From assembly GCF_025148125.1 (NCBI RefSeq), contig NZ_CP102267.1, positions 3,172,501 through 3,236,500 on the forward strand: DNA of 64,000 bases, in the 5' to 3' direction. This stretch comes from Blautia wexlerae DSM 19850. GTDB taxonomy: Bacteria; Bacillota; Clostridia; Lachnospirales; Lachnospiraceae. The position numbers and the translations under genes are program-made. Below the pieces are notes generated by a model. That model made no database searches. It had not been told where the DNA came from and saw only the letters and a program-made list of their open reading frames with translations. Below, one piece after another: positions 47,362 through 57,384 of this stretch; within the stretch, counting starts at the first letter, position 1, and every line of letters starts with the position of its first letter.

Positions 47362-49482
47362 TTATACTTCAAATACAAGATCTCCATAAGAAGGCATCGG
47401 CCACATTTCCTTATCTACGATCATTTCCAGTTCATCTACCGGCTCACGTAAAGCTTCCATTGCAGGAACCACCTTTTCTCTGCAGAATACGGCTCTGTCC
47501 CGTCCCTCTGCATATTCCGGGGTCTTCTCAACCAGTTTGCTCAGCTTACTCATGGCACTGTTTGCAGCCTTTAAGAGTTTTGACGCTTTCTTGAGCAGGT
47601 CAAGCTGTACACTTACATCGATCAGTCCTTCGCCCGCTGTCTTCACTGTATTGATCGATTCGCCAAGAACAGTGGTATATCTGATAACTGCCGGAATAAT
47701 CTGCTTGGTTGCCATGTCGATCATTGTCTTTGCTTCAATATTGATTGCTTTAGAATAAATCTCATATTTAATCTCTGCACGTGATTCAAGCTCAGCTCTT
47801 GAGAATACATCAAAAGATTCAAAGAGTTTCACTGCCTTCTCTGTAGTAAGTGCAGGGATTGCATCTACCATGCTCGGAAGGATCGGAAGTCCGCGGCGTT
47901 TTGCTTCTTTCTCCCATTCCGGTGCATAGCCATTTCCGTTAAATACGATTTTCTGATGATCTGTGGCATATTCTTTGATCAGGTCATGTACCGCCAGTTC
48001 GAAATCAGGAGCTTTTTCCAGACGGTCACATGCTTCCTTAAATACTTCTGCTGTGATCGTGTTCAGGACTACGTTACATGCAGAAATAGAATCCCTTGAG
48101 CCTACCATACGGAATTCAAATTTATTTCCTGTAAAAGCAAAAGGTGACGTACGGTTACGGTCTGTGGCATCCTTCATGAAATCAGGCAGAGTCTTAACAC
48201 CTGTTTCCAGCTTACTTCCCTTTTTACTGTGAGTTGCTGTTCCTGTGCTGACCAGCTGTTCCAGAACATCCTCCAGCTGCTCTCCAAGAAATACAGAAAT
48301 CACTGCCGGCGGTGCTTCATGGCCGCCAAGTCTCTGGTCATTTCCCACATCTGCCGCAGATTCACGCAGAAGATCTGCATGTTCATCTACTGCTTTCAGG
48401 ATACAGGTGAGGACCAGAAGGAACTGAATATTTTCATGAGGTGTTTTGCCCGGATCCAGAAGATTGATTCCGTCATCTGTGGTAAGAGACCAGTTGTTAT
48501 GCTTACCGGAACCGTTCACACCTGCAAATGGTTTCTCATGAAGGACACAGCGCATTCCATGACGGCTGGCAACCTTTTTAAGGATACGCATCATCATCTG
48601 GTTCTGGTCTGCTGCGATATTGACCGGTGCATAAATCGGTGCAAGCTCATGCTGTGCAGGAGCAACCTCATTATGCTGTGTCTTTGCAGGAATTCCAAGC
48701 TTCCAGCATTCTTCATTTACCTCTTTCATGTATGCGGAAATTCTCTGACGGATACTTCCAAAGTAATGGTCATCCATTTCCTGTCCCTTCGGAGGCATAG
48801 CACCAAAAAGGGTTCTGCCTGTATAGATCAGGTCTTTTCTCTGAAGCCATTTCTCTTTATCAATCAGGAAATATTCCTGCTCTGCTCCTACTGACGGAGT
48901 TACTTTCTTAGAAGTTGTATTTCCGAAAAGTCTCAGCAGACGGAGTGCCTGGGTGTTGATTGCTTCCATAGAACGAAGCAGTGGTGTTTTCTGATCAAGG
49001 GCTTCTCCTGTGTAGGAGCAGAATGCAGTAGGAATACAGAGTGTTCCGCCTGCTGCATCATGACGCACAAAAGCCGGTGATGTACAGTCCCATGCTGTAT
49101 ATCCTCTCGCCTCAAAAGTTGCTCTTAATCCACCGGACGGGAAAGAAGATGCATCCGGTTCACCTTTGATCAGTTCTTTTCCGGAGAAAGACATCAGGAC
49201 CTTGCCGTTATCCATCGGAGCTGTGATAAAGGCATCATGTTTCTCTGCTGTCACACCTGTAAGGGGCTGGAACCAGTGGCTGTAATGTGTGGCACCTTTC
49301 TCGATGGCCCATTCTTTCATCTCGTGTGCTACTACATCCGCAATTTCCATAGACAGTTCTTTGCCCTCTTCTATGGTTTTTTTCAATTCTTTGTAGATCT
49401 TCTTCGGAAGTCGTGCCTGCATGACAGAATCATTAAACACGTCACATCCAAAAGTCTCTACTACATTGATATACTCACCCAT
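47362..49482 (-). CDS. glnN: Glutamine synthetase type III (GlnN)
   Basis: A 706-residue protein, the length of type III enzymes, about 250 residues longer than type I. It contains MIDATKQ-like and [10 protein letters not shown] sequences (the latter in the ATP-binding region [14 protein letters not shown]), [31 protein letters not shown] and [10 protein letters not shown]. It makes glutamine from glutamate, ammonia and ATP. Type III forms are typical of Bacteroides and gut clostridia. No glnR or regulatory PII gene is adjacent. Confidence 0.96.
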   Translation of the reverse strand: MGEYINVVETFGCDVFNDSVMQARLPKKIYKELKKTIEEGKELSMEIADVVAHEMKEWAIEKGATHYSHWFQPLTGVTAEKHDAFITAPMDNGKVLMSFSGKELIKGEPDASSFPSGGLRATFEARGYTAWDCTSPAFVRHDAAGGTLCIPTAFCSYTGEALDQKTPLLRSMEAINTQALRLLRLFGNTTSKKVTPSVGAEQEYFLIDKEKWLQRKDLIYTGRTLFGAMPPKGQEMDDHYFGSIRQRISAYMKEVNEECWKLGIPAKTQHNEVAPAQHELAPIYAPVNIAADQNQMMMRILKKVASRHGMRCVLHEKPFAGVNGSGKHNNWSLTTDDGINLLDPGKTPHENIQFLLVLTCILKAVDEHADLLRESAADVGNDQRLGGHEAPPAVISVFLGEQLEDVLEQLVSTGTATHSKKGSKLETGVKTLPDFMKDATDRNRTSPFAFTGNKFEFRMVGSRDSISACNVVLNTITAEVFKEACDRLEKAPDFELAVHDLIKEYATDHQKIVFNGNGYAPEWEKEAKRRGLPILPSMVDAIPALTTEKAVKLFESFDVFSRAELESRAEIKYEIYSKAINIEAKTMIDMATKQIIPAVIRYTTVLGESINTVKTAGEGLIDVSVQLDLLKKASKLLKAANSAMSKLSKLVEKTPEYAEGRDRAVFCREKVVPAMEALREPVDELEMIVDKEMWPMPSYGDLVFEV

Positions 49483-49483
49483 T

Positions 49484-50434
49484 TTATTTCTCCTTTTTAT
49501 TTATTAACGGGGAAATTCCAATTGATCTGGTTTCCTCATTTTTTGTACTTTTCAGATACAGATTCAGTGCTTCGTGGCAGTTTTCAATCTCTATCTGTGT
49601 ATGACTGCCGCCGTATTCACCGTCCAGAGTCCATGGTACCGGTTCTTCTGAGGTAATGGTCACCCTGGCTGATTTAAAAGAATGGATCAGATCTGTATTG
49701 TCCTCTGCTGTCAGCATTGCAGTCATGATCTCCTGCAATTCCAGCGGATTCTTCGGTCTTGTGATCATGGTGACTTCAAAAAGTCCGTCATTCATATCCA
49801 CGTTCTTGCCTGTAAGGTTCTTGAACCCTCCCACTGAACGGGAATTGGTGATCATTCCAAAGATGAAGTCATCCTCCACAGTTAATTCTTCGGATTCAAT
49901 TCTCATATGGTATGATTTGATATCAAAAAGGCGTTTCACTCCCTCAAGAAGATAGGCTACATGGCCAAGGATATTCTTGAGATCCTGATCTGTCTGATAG
50001 GCTACATCTGTGAAAAGACCGAAAGCTGCTATATATGTAAAGCTCTGGTTATTGAATCTGCCGATGTCACAGTGATAAAGTTTCTCTTCCATGATCATGG
50101 AAGCGGCATCTGTCATGCTTTTCGGCATAAAGAGACTGTTTGCAAAGTCATTGGTGCTTCCTGCCGGAATGTATCCGATGGGAATGGAACTCTTCTTTTC
50201 CATTACTCCGGTAACCACCTCATCAAGAGTCCCGTCTCCGCCACTACATACGATAAGATCTACTTTGGATTCGTATTCTTTGGCTTTCTCGTAGGCATCT
50301 TTTGGTTTCTGTGTGGAATAGATAATGACTTCATAACCGCCTTTGTTGAAAATATCTACTATATCAAGCAGGTTTGTTTTAATCTTGCCTTTGCCTGCCT
50401 TGGGATTGAAAACAAAGAGCATTTTTTTGTTCAT
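49484..50434 (-). CDS. Diacylglycerol/lipid kinase, YegS/BmrU family
   Basis: A 316-residue kinase with the NAD-kinase-like catalytic domain: [10 protein letters not shown] near the start, the nucleotide motif [14 protein letters not shown] (about residues 58-71) and [16 protein letters not shown]. The C-terminal beta domain ends with [10 protein letters not shown]. It phosphorylates diacylglycerol or a related lipid. The ATG at 50434 was preferred to a TTG directly abutting the AGGAG site. Confidence 0.9.
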   Translation of the reverse strand: MNKKMLFVFNPKAGKGKIKTNLLDIVDIFNKGGYEVIIYSTQKPKDAYEKAKEYESKVDLIVCSGGDGTLDEVVTGVMEKKSSIPIGYIPAGSTNDFANSLFMPKSMTDAASMIMEEKLYHCDIGRFNNQSFTYIAAFGLFTDVAYQTDQDLKNILGHVAYLLEGVKRLFDIKSYHMRIESEELTVEDDFIFGMITNSRSVGGFKNLTGKNVDMNDGLFEVTMITRPKNPLELQEIMTAMLTAEDNTDLIHSFKSARVTITSEEPVPWTLDGEYGGSHTQIEIENCHEALNLYLKSTKNEETRSIGISPLINKKEK

Positions 50435-50503
50435 TTCGAGCAACTCTCCTTTTTTCAGGGTTTAAATGCGTAGTTTTCAGAGTACGCAGATTTCTATTTA
50501 TAT

Positions 50504-50532
50504 AATATAAGAAAAAAGGGTGGAAAAGTCAA
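50504..50532 (-). promoter_or_regulatory. Sigma-A promoter of the lipid kinase (and possibly glnN)
   Basis: Reading leftward: TTGACT (50532-50527), 17 bp, TATATT (50509-50504), 70 bp before the kinase start. Copy B of the palindrome family starts 25 bp upstream of its -35 box. Confidence 0.7.
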
Positions 50533-50557
50533 TGGGGTTTGGCGGGCAAAAAAATTG

Positions 50558-50765
50558 GGGACGACAGGAAATATTTTTGGTTTCAGGTGCGGTTTCGCGG
50601 GCTAATAACTCTAGGTGTGTGGAAATCTGCTAAAAACATTCAAAAATTGCTCAAACTCGCTTCGCTCAGACAGTGAGCAATTTTTGAATAACGCAGATTC
50701 CCACGCACCAAGAGTTACTACGCCCACTGCAAATGCACCTGAAACCAAAAATATTTCCTGCCTGT
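50558..50765 (+). repeat. Long structured palindrome, copy B
   Basis: GGGACG; a perfect 26-bp outer arm (50565-50590 with 50735-50760); islands GGTTTCG and CTGCAAAT; a middle stem with GGGC/GCCC and TAACTC/GAGTTA plus A-A mismatches; TGCTAAAAACAT opposite ATAACGCA; a perfect 15-bp inner stem (50638-50652 with 50675-50689); apical AAACTCGCTTCGCTCAGACAGTG; CTGT at the end. Arms share no sequence with copies A or C. It is in the divergent gap between the lipid kinase and cof genes. Confidence 0.9.
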
Positions 50766-50789
50766 TGGCTAGCTACGGGACTGCCGGGC

Positions 50790-50880
50790 TGTTACTGCTC
50801 ACTTCGTTCACAGTAATGCGCCTTGCAACGACAGGCTATGCAAATGGGATTTCCTCACAGAACATTTTGCAGGATGGTAA
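50790..50880. repeat. Dispersed repeat between copy B and cof
   Basis: GTTACTGCTCACTTCGTTCACAGTAAT (50793-50819) is a hairpin of the GTTACTGTTCAC family. A fragment ending in ATTTTGCAGGATGGTAACGCATGAA follows. The stretch 50880-51060 is AT-rich and probably holds the cof promoter, which I could not place. Confidence 0.5.
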
Positions 50881-51066
50881 CGCATGAACCGGGACTGGTG
50901 AATAGTTGCAATTTTTCTAAATTTTTTATGGCAAGTTATATTTTGGCGTGATAAAATGGGGATTGTATTTATTAGGTAATTGTAAAACGAAAAACCAGTA
51001 TTTTCAATAGGTTCAGAGTTTCGCAAATGCCTATTGTATTTATTATAGAAAGGATTTCTTATTCAT

Positions 51067-51861
51067 ATGATTAAATTGATTGCTTCAGATATAGATGGAA
51101 CTTTGGTAAAGGATGGGACTCTGGCTATTGACAGGGAGTATATGGAGGTTATCGGAAGGCTGATTGATAAGGGGATTGTGTTTGTGGCATGCTCCGGACG
51201 GCAGTACAGAAGTGAGAGAAAACTGTTTGCCCCTGTCGCAGACAGACTGCTTTATATCTCTGACGGAGGAACTGTTGTACGGACTCCGAAGGAGATTCTG
51301 AAAGTGGATACTCTGCCGGACGAAATCTGGAAAGGAATGTGTTCTATGGTAAGAGAGAATATGCCTTCCTGTGATTATTTTATTTCCACACCTGAACGCT
51401 GTTTCGCAGAAGACGGAGGCAGCCAGATGTTTCACTGGCTGAGAGATTCTTACGGATATGATATCCATGAAGTTCCGGAAATGTTAAAACTCGAGGGGCA
51501 GCAGGTAAACAAATTTGCTGTCTACCACCCCAACGCCTGTGAGGAAATGTGCGCCCCTTTATTCACTCCCACCTGGAAAGACAAAACAGTTATGGCTGCC
51601 GCCGGCAAGGAATGGATGGACTGTACTGCCCCGGGTTCCGGCAAAGGTCCTTCCGTTGCTTTCCTTCAGGAATATCTGGGAATTTCACCTGACGAAACCT
51701 GCACTTTCGGAGATAACCTCAACGATATTGAAATGCTTCAGAATACCGGTCTCAGCTACGCAGTTTCCAACTCCCGTCCGGAAGTACAGGCTGCTGCCAA
51801 AGATACCTGCCCACCCTACTGGGAAAACGGAGTTCTGCAGATTCTGAAATCCTTTTTATAA
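51067..51861 (+). CDS. Cof-type HAD-superfamily phosphatase
   Basis: A 264-residue HAD IIB hydrolase. Motif I is DIDGTLV (D9, D11), motif II is ACSGR, motif III lysine is in the GPSVAFL region (GSGKGPS), and motif IV is GDNLNDIEML. Such enzymes dephosphorylate sugar phosphates, FMN or PLP; the substrate is unknown. It is flanked by inverted palindrome copies B and C. An AAAGGA site lies 12 bp before the ATG. Confidence 0.93.
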   Translation: MIKLIASDIDGTLVKDGTLAIDREYMEVIGRLIDKGIVFVACSGRQYRSERKLFAPVADRLLYISDGGTVVRTPKEILKVDTLPDEIWKGMCSMVRENMPSCDYFISTPERCFAEDGGSQMFHWLRDSYGYDIHEVPEMLKLEGQQVNKFAVYHPNACEEMCAPLFTPTWKDKTVMAAAGKEWMDCTAPGSGKGPSVAFLQEYLGISPDETCTFGDNLNDIEMLQNTGLSYAVSNSRPEVQAAAKDTCPPYWENGVLQILKSFL

Positions 51862-51880
51862 AAGATACGAATTACTCCGC

Positions 51881-51942
51881 AGCTCTCCACGCTATGACGG
51901 ACTGGATTACTTGCAGTATTTTATGAAATTGCTATAATAACT
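51881..51942. repeat. Partial copy of the TTCTATAGCAAT element
   Basis: CTATGACGGACTGGATTAC, then CAGTATTTTATGAAATTGCTATAATAAC, closely matches the right half of the element at 17487-17622. In both places it lies within about 60-220 bp of a long palindrome copy. Confidence 0.55.
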
Positions 51943-51984
51943 TCTCCGCAATCTATCAGAAGGATTTTCATTTCATACCAATAC

Positions 51985-52203
51985 ACAGCGCAGAAACATA
52001 TTTCATTTCGTGTGCATTTGCAGGAGTCTTAGAACTTCTTAGCTGATAAAAATATGCGTTATAAGAAAAATGACCCACTGTCTGAGCCGCAGCATGCGGC
52101 GAGTTTGGGTCATTTTTCTTATGTTTTTAGCATATTTTTAACAGCTTAGAAGTTCTTAGGCTCCGAAACCGCACACGAAATGAAATATGTTTCTGTGCGT
52201 CCC
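51985..52203 (-). repeat. Long structured palindrome, copy C (reverse orientation)
   Basis: Read leftward: GGGACG; a perfect 25-bp outer arm (52195-52171 with 52015-51991); islands GGTTTCGGA and TCCTGCAAAT; a middle stem with CTAAG facing CTAAG twice around GAACTT/AAGTTC; TGCTAAAAACAT opposite ATAACGCAT; a perfect 17-bp inner stem (52122-52106 with 52077-52061); apical AAACTCGC, a GCCGCA/TGCGGC mini-hairpin and GCTCAGACAGTG; CTGT. It begins 12 bp after the trpA stop and lies between two converging genes. Confidence 0.9.
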
Positions 52204-52214
52204 TTTTTCAATAT

Positions 52215-52994
52215 TTAAGCTTCCATTACCGCATCCTTCATAGCTTTCACATACTCTTTCACATACGGTACACAGTCCGCTCCATGTTCTGCACACAACT
52301 TAACAATAGCAGATCCCACAATAGCCCCGTCCGACTGTGCTGCCATCTTCTTCGCCTGCTCCGGCGTAGAAATACCAAATCCCACAGCACATGGAATATC
52401 CTTCACAGCCTTCACTAACTTCACCATAGCTCCGATATCCGTAGTAATATTAGTTCTTGTTCCTGTAACACCAAGAGAAGAAACACAATACACAAACCCT
52501 TCCGCATCCTTCGCAATCTGTGCGACCCTCTCATGAGAAGTCGGCGCGATCAGAGAGATCAGATCAATACCGTATTTCTTACATACACTGTCAAACTCTT
52601 CTTTTTCCTCAAATGGCACATCCGGCAAAATCAAACCATCCATTCCGATTTCTGCAGCTGTTTTAATAAACCGCTCCGTTCCGTAAGAAAATACCACGTT
52701 TGCATAAGTCATAAACACCATAGGAACAGAACTGTTCTTTCTGATCTTTACCACCATGTCAAATACCTTGTCTGTAGTCACACCACCTGAAAGTGCTCTC
52801 ACATTTGCTCTCTGGATCACCGGTCCCTCTGCTGTAGGATCAGAAAACGGAATCCCAAGCTCGATCAGGTCTGCACCAGCTTCCTCCATTGCATAGACAA
52901 GCTGCTCTGTCACTTCCAGAGACGGATCTCCACAGGTAATAAACGGGATAAATGCCTTTCCTTTTTCAAATGCTTCTGTAATTCTCTTATTCAT
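52215..52994 (-). CDS. trpA: Tryptophan synthase alpha subunit
   Basis: A 259-residue TIM barrel that cleaves indole-3-glycerol phosphate. Catalytic Glu and Asp lie in [41 protein letters not shown], and the phosphate loop is GFGISTPEQ. The start at 52994 overlaps trpB by 8 bp and follows GGGGAGGATATTC. It is the last gene of trpEGDCFBA. Confidence 0.97.
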   Translation of the reverse strand: MNKRITEAFEKGKAFIPFITCGDPSLEVTEQLVYAMEEAGADLIELGIPFSDPTAEGPVIQRANVRALSGGVTTDKVFDMVVKIRKNSSVPMVFMTYANVVFSYGTERFIKTAAEIGMDGLILPDVPFEEKEEFDSVCKKYGIDLISLIAPTSHERVAQIAKDAEGFVYCVSSLGVTGTRTNITTDIGAMVKLVKAVKDIPCAVGFGISTPEQAKKMAAQSDGAIVGSAIVKLCAEHGADCVPYVKEYVKAMKDAVMEA

Positions 52995-54171
52995 GAATAT
53001 CCTCCCCTCTGTAACGCGCGATTGCTGCGCAGTCCTTATCTCCACGTCCGGAAATTGTAATGACCACGATCTGGTCTTTTCTCATCTGCGGAACAATTTT
53101 CTTTGCGTAAGCTACTGCATGAGCACTCTCAATAGCAGGAATGATTCCCTCTGTTCTGGAGAGATATTCAAATGCCTCTACTGCTTCTTCGTCTGTGACA
53201 GGTACATATTCTGCACGTCCTGTATCATAGAGATGCGCATGTTCCGGTCCGATTCCCGGATAATCCAGACCTGCGGAAATGGAATATACAGGTGCGATCT
53301 GACCATATTCATCCTGGCAGAAATAAGATTTCATTCCATGGAAGATTCCCGGTTTGCCGGTTGCAATGGTAGCTGCTGTCTCTGCCGTATTTACGCCACG
53401 TCCTGCTGCCTCACATCCGATCAGACGGACATCTTTGTCATTGATAAAATTGTAAAATGTTCCGATTGCATTGGAACCACCGCCCACACATGCCAGCACT
53501 GCATCCGGAAGTCTACCCTCTTTTTCAAGGATCTGCTCTTTGATTTCTTTGGAGATCACTGCCTGAAAATCGCGAACAATTGTAGGGAACGGATGAGGTC
53601 CCATTACAGAACCAAGTACATAATGTGTATCGGAAATACGGTTTGTCCACTCTCTCATTGTCTCGGAAACAGCATCCTTCAGTGTTGCGGTACCGGAAGT
53701 AACTGCATTGACCTTTGCACCCAGAAGACGCATTCTGTATACATTTAATGCCTGACGTTCTGTGTCTTCTTTTCCCATGAAGATTTCACATTCCATACCC
53801 ATAAGAGCTGCTGCTGTTGCTGTTGCCACACCATGCTGACCTGCGCCTGTTTCTGCAATGACACGGGTCTTGCCCATTTTTTTTGCAAGAAGTACCTGGC
53901 CAAGTACATTGTTGATTTTGTGAGCACCTGTATGGTTTAAGTCTTCTCTCTTTAAGTATACTTTTGCTCCACCCAGATCTTCTGTCATGTGAGATGCAAA
54001 GTAGAGACGGGATGGTCTTCCTGCATATTCGTTCAGAAGCTCTGTAAGCTCTGCGTTAAACTCCGGATCATCTTTATAATGGTTGTAGGCTTCCTCCAAT
54101 TCGATGACAGCATTCATCAGTGTTTCCGGAATGTACTGTCCTCCATGGATGCCGAATCTTCCTTTTGACAT
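52987..54171 (-). CDS. trpB: Tryptophan synthase beta subunit
   Basis: A 394-residue PLP enzyme joining indole and serine. The PLP lysine is in [10 protein letters not shown], the catalytic Glu in AETGAGQHG, and the phosphate-binding loop is GGGSNAIG. It is TrpB1-type by length and pairing with trpA. Confidence 0.97.
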   Translation of the reverse strand: MSKGRFGIHGGQYIPETLMNAVIELEEAYNHYKDDPEFNAELTELLNEYAGRPSRLYFASHMTEDLGGAKVYLKREDLNHTGAHKINNVLGQVLLAKKMGKTRVIAETGAGQHGVATATAAALMGMECEIFMGKEDTERQALNVYRMRLLGAKVNAVTSGTATLKDAVSETMREWTNRISDTHYVLGSVMGPHPFPTIVRDFQAVISKEIKEQILEKEGRLPDAVLACVGGGSNAIGTFYNFINDKDVRLIGCEAAGRGVNTAETAATIATGKPGIFHGMKSYFCQDEYGQIAPVYSISAGLDYPGIGPEHAHLYDTGRAEYVPVTDEEAVEAFEYLSRTEGIIPAIESAHAVAYAKKIVPQMRKDQIVVITISGRGDKDCAAIARYRGEDIHE

Positions 54172-54233
54172 CTGTATATGTCCTCCTTTTATGTATGTAA
54201 TCCCTGGCCTGTCAGATGGTCGGTCAGAGTATT

Positions 54234-54872
54234 CTATATTCTTTCTGATTTTATATGCACCAGTTGAATTGCCTTCAAAATCTTATCTCTGTCTTTCATT
54301 CCATCCGTCTCCACGCTGCTGCTCAGATCTACTGCATAGGGATGAATAGTCCGGACGGCTGTTTCCAGATTATCTGCACCCAGTCCTCCTGCCAGGAAAA
54401 ACGGTCTGTCTATCTCCGGGATCAGTGACCAGTCAAAGGTCTGTCCGGTTCCACCGCCACCCTGATCAAGCAGTATATAATCTGCCGGACTTTTCATGGC
54501 ATTTTCAATATCCTGAGCTGTTTTTACGGAAAAAGCCTTTATAACCTGATGCCCTGTATTCTTTTGGATTCTCCGTATATATGCCTCATCTTCCTGTCCA
54601 TGAAGCTGTGCAATATGGATAGTTCCGTCAAGAAGCAGTTCCTCCACACGCTCAGGTGCTGCATTTACAAAAACACCTACAGGGATAATGTCCGGATTAA
54701 GTTTTGCAGTAAGTTCTCTCACCAATGCACCTGTAACATTTCTGCTGCTCTTCGGAAATTCTATGATAAATCCGCAGTAATCAGGTTTTGCTTCATTTAC
54801 ATAGGTAATGTCTTCCGGGCGTTTCAGACCACAGATTTTGATTTTGGTTCTTTGCTGTTGTTCTCTGGTCAT
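54234..54872 (-). CDS. trpF: Phosphoribosylanthranilate isomerase
   Basis: A 212-residue TIM barrel with the catalytic Cys in [13 protein letters not shown], the aspartate in the [15 protein letters not shown] region, [12 protein letters not shown] and a C-terminal [13 protein letters not shown]. The start follows GAGAGGATAGAAT. Confidence 0.95.
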   Translation of the reverse strand: MTREQQQRTKIKICGLKRPEDITYVNEAKPDYCGFIIEFPKSSRNVTGALVRELTAKLNPDIIPVGVFVNAAPERVEELLLDGTIHIAQLHGQEDEAYIRRIQKNTGHQVIKAFSVKTAQDIENAMKSPADYILLDQGGGGTGQTFDWSLIPEIDRPFFLAGGLGADNLETAVRTIHPYAVDLSSSVETDGMKDRDKILKAIQLVHIKSERI

Positions 54873-54902
54873 ATTCTATCCTCTCAGATAATATTCGATC
54901 TT

Positions 54903-55703
54903 TCAGCGTAACGGGCTGCCATTCAGGCTTTCCAGTGCTACTTTCTTGTCCGGGCTTCGCATCAGTGTTTCCCCGATCAGTACCCCATCCACTTTATTCT
55001 CATAAAGAATTCGGATATCCTCCGGGGTGCGGATTCCGCTCTCGGAAACAAAAACTACATTGTCCGGTGCCATTTTTCTCAGGCGGATGCTGTTATTCAT
55101 ATCTACCTGAAAGGTTCTCAGATCCCGGTTATTGACTCCCACGATCTCTGCCCCGAGATTTAAGGCCCTGTCCACTTCGTACTCATCGTGTGCTTCTACC
55201 AGTGCATCCAGTCCCAGCTCTTTTGCAAGCTGTCTGTATGCTCTTAATTCTCCGTCATCCAGGATGGCGCAGATAAGCAATACCGCGGAAGCACCAAGGG
55301 ATTTCGCCTGATAGATCATATATTCATCTACTGTAAAATCCTTGCGGAGTACAGGTATCTGTACAGTGGCTGCGATTTCTTTCAGATACTGGTCTGCTCC
55401 CTGGAAATAAAAAGGTTCTGTGAGACAGGAGATTGCACTTGCACCTGCCTGTTCATATTCCTTTGCAATTGCCAGATATGGAAAATCCGGTGCGATCAGT
55501 CCCTTTGAGGGGGAGGCTTTCTTTACCTCGCAGATATAGGACATACCATCTTTTTTTAATGCCTGGAGAAATGTGATTTTCTGCCCTGCATTTTTATTTA
55601 CTTCCTGAATCTGGTTCTCCAGCTCCGAAACAGAAATATCTGACTTTTCTTTTGCAATTCTTTCTCTTGTTCTGGCTGCTATTTCTTCTAATATATTCTT
55701 CAT
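54903..55703 (-). CDS. trpC: Indole-3-glycerol phosphate synthase
   Basis: A 266-residue TIM barrel with EVKKASPSKG (catalytic Lys), VLRKDFTVDEYMIYQAKSLGASAVLLI and VSESGI. The ATG at 55703 was chosen over a GTG 13 codons upstream because it gives the usual family start (MKNILEEIAARTRERI); its AGAGATT site is weak. Confidence 0.95.
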   Translation of the reverse strand: MKNILEEIAARTRERIAKEKSDISVSELENQIQEVNKNAGQKITFLQALKKDGMSYICEVKKASPSKGLIAPDFPYLAIAKEYEQAGASAISCLTEPFYFQGADQYLKEIAATVQIPVLRKDFTVDEYMIYQAKSLGASAVLLICAILDDGELRAYRQLAKELGLDALVEAHDEYEVDRALNLGAEIVGVNNRDLRTFQVDMNNSIRLRKMAPDNVVFVSESGIRTPEDIRILYENKVDGVLIGETLMRSPDKKVALESLNGSPLR

Positions 55704-55802
55704 AATCTCTATGATTTTTCTGTAACTGTTCTGTATATCCACAGTCAGCAGATTACCGGACAGTTACAGATTTCCTTTACATTAGTAGTTTTTCGTTGTT
55801 TT

Positions 55803-56813
55803 TTATTTATTTGTCTCTTCTACAAATTCTTCCAGTTTCTTCAGTGCTGCACCACTGTCGATGAGGGATTCTGCCAGCTTCACTCCTTCTTCTATAGAAG
55901 TGGCTTTTCCTGCGATATAGAGTGCTGCACCTGCATTTAAACATACCGCCTGACGCTTCGGACCTTTTTCCTCACCTTTCAGGATTGCTTTTGTGATCTC
56001 TGCATTTTCTGCAGGTGTACCACCTGTCAGGGCACCCTTCTCACATCTCTCATATCCAAACTGTTCCGGTGTGATCTCATAGGAAGTAAATTTGCCATCC
56101 CTGATCTCACATACAGAAGTAGGTGCGCACATGGAAATCTCATCCAGACTGTCCTGTCCATAGACAACCATTCCTCTGTTAACGCCCAGATTTGCCATAA
56201 CCTGTGCCAGTGGCTCCACCAGTGACTGATCGTAAACTCCCATCAGTTCCATGTTTGCACCTGCCGGATTACTTAACGGTCCAAGAATGTTAAATACAGT
56301 ACGGATTCCTAGCTCTTTACGGATCGGTGCCACATATTTCATTGCAATGTGATAATTCTGCGCAAACAGGAAGCAGATGTTGATCTTTTTCAGGATCTCT
56401 GCACTGCGTTCCGGCGTCAGTGTAATCTTCACTCCCAGTGCTTCCAGAACATCTGCTGCACCGGATTTGGAGGATGCTGCCCTGTTTCCATGTTTTGCAA
56501 CCGGAACACCGCCTGCTGCGATCACCAGAGAAGAAGTAGTGGAAATATTGAAGGAATTAGAACCGTCTCCGCCGGTACCCACGATTTCAAGCACATCCAG
56601 GTTGTGGAGAAGTTTGATACAGTGAGCTCTCATTCCTGCTGCGGAAGCTGTGATTTCATCAATTGTCTCTCCTTTTAAAGCTAATGCAGTAAGATAAGCA
56701 GACATCTGTACAGGCGTTGCCTGACCGCTCATAATCTCGTCCATTACAGCTTCTGCTTCCGCATAAGCTAAATCCTGTTTCTTTGATAATTTAATAATGG
56801 CTTCCTTAATCAT
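55803..56813 (-). CDS. trpD: Anthranilate phosphoribosyltransferase
   Basis: A 336-residue enzyme with the PRPP motif [14 protein letters not shown] (about residues 80-93), [21 protein letters not shown] and [11 protein letters not shown]. The start overlaps the end of trpG by 8 bp. Confidence 0.97.
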   Translation of the reverse strand: MIKEAIIKLSKKQDLAYAEAEAVMDEIMSGQATPVQMSAYLTALALKGETIDEITASAAGMRAHCIKLLHNLDVLEIVGTGGDGSNSFNISTTSSLVIAAGGVPVAKHGNRAASSKSGAADVLEALGVKITLTPERSAEILKKINICFLFAQNYHIAMKYVAPIRKELGIRTVFNILGPLSNPAGANMELMGVYDQSLVEPLAQVMANLGVNRGMVVYGQDSLDEISMCAPTSVCEIRDGKFTSYEITPEQFGYERCEKGALTGGTPAENAEITKAILKGEEKGPKRQAVCLNAGAALYIAGKATSIEEGVKLAESLIDSGAALKKLEEFVEETNK

Positions 56814-57384
56814 TTCTCACTACCTCCATAAAGTTCTCTATCATCACTCTGCCGTCCGGTGTCATTACAGATTCAGGATGAAATTGTACTCCGAACACAG
56901 GATATTTCGTATGTTCCACTGCCATGACCTCTCCGTCCTCTGACTCTGCTGTTACCCTAAGTTCTGCAGGCAGGGTATCCTTTAACGCTGCCAGGGAATG
57001 ATATCTGGCTGCTGCAAAGGTATCCGGCAGCCCCTTGAAAAGCTGACTTTCTCCTGCTTTATACATCAGTTTTTTCTTTCCATGCATCAGCTCTTTTGCA
57101 TAGGAAACTGTTCCTCCAAAGGCTTCGCAGATGGACTGATGTCCCAGGCACACACCCAGGATGGGGATTTTTCCTGCAAATTCTTTAATCACCGGAATAC
57201 AGATACCTGCATCCTCCGGCCTTCCCGGACCAGGGGATAAAATGATGGCTTCCGGTTTCATCTCTGCGATTTCTTCCAGTGTACACTCATCGTTTCTCAC
57301 TACTTTGATGTCCGGTTCCACTGTGCCGATGAGCTGATATAAGTTATAGGAAAAGCTGTCATAATTATCGATCAGTAATATCAT
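56806..57384 (-). CDS. trpG: Anthranilate synthase component II (glutamine amidotransferase)
   Basis: A 192-residue class I amidotransferase. The nucleophile Cys is in [15 protein letters not shown] and the His-Glu pair in [27 protein letters not shown] is the oxyanion-side motif. It supplies ammonia to TrpE and overlaps trpE by 4 bp (ATGA). It could also serve p-aminobenzoate synthesis, but the operon favours tryptophan. Confidence 0.95.
   Translation of the reverse strand: MILLIDNYDSFSYNLYQLIGTVEPDIKVVRNDECTLEEIAEMKPEAIILSPGPGRPEDAGICIPVIKEFAGKIPILGVCLGHQSICEAFGGTVSYAKELMHGKKKLMYKAGESQLFKGLPDTFAAARYHSLAALKDTLPAELRVTAESEDGEVMAVEHTKYPVFGVQFHPESVMTPDGRVMIENFMEVVRND

Noticed and set aside
48229..48894. 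221-residue rightward frame opposite glnN
   Set aside because: A shadow of the glutamine synthetase gene on the other strand; its composition is not protein-like.
50615..50887. 90-residue frame through palindrome copy B
   Set aside because: It follows the repeat, not a gene; no ribosome site and no conservation with the other copies.
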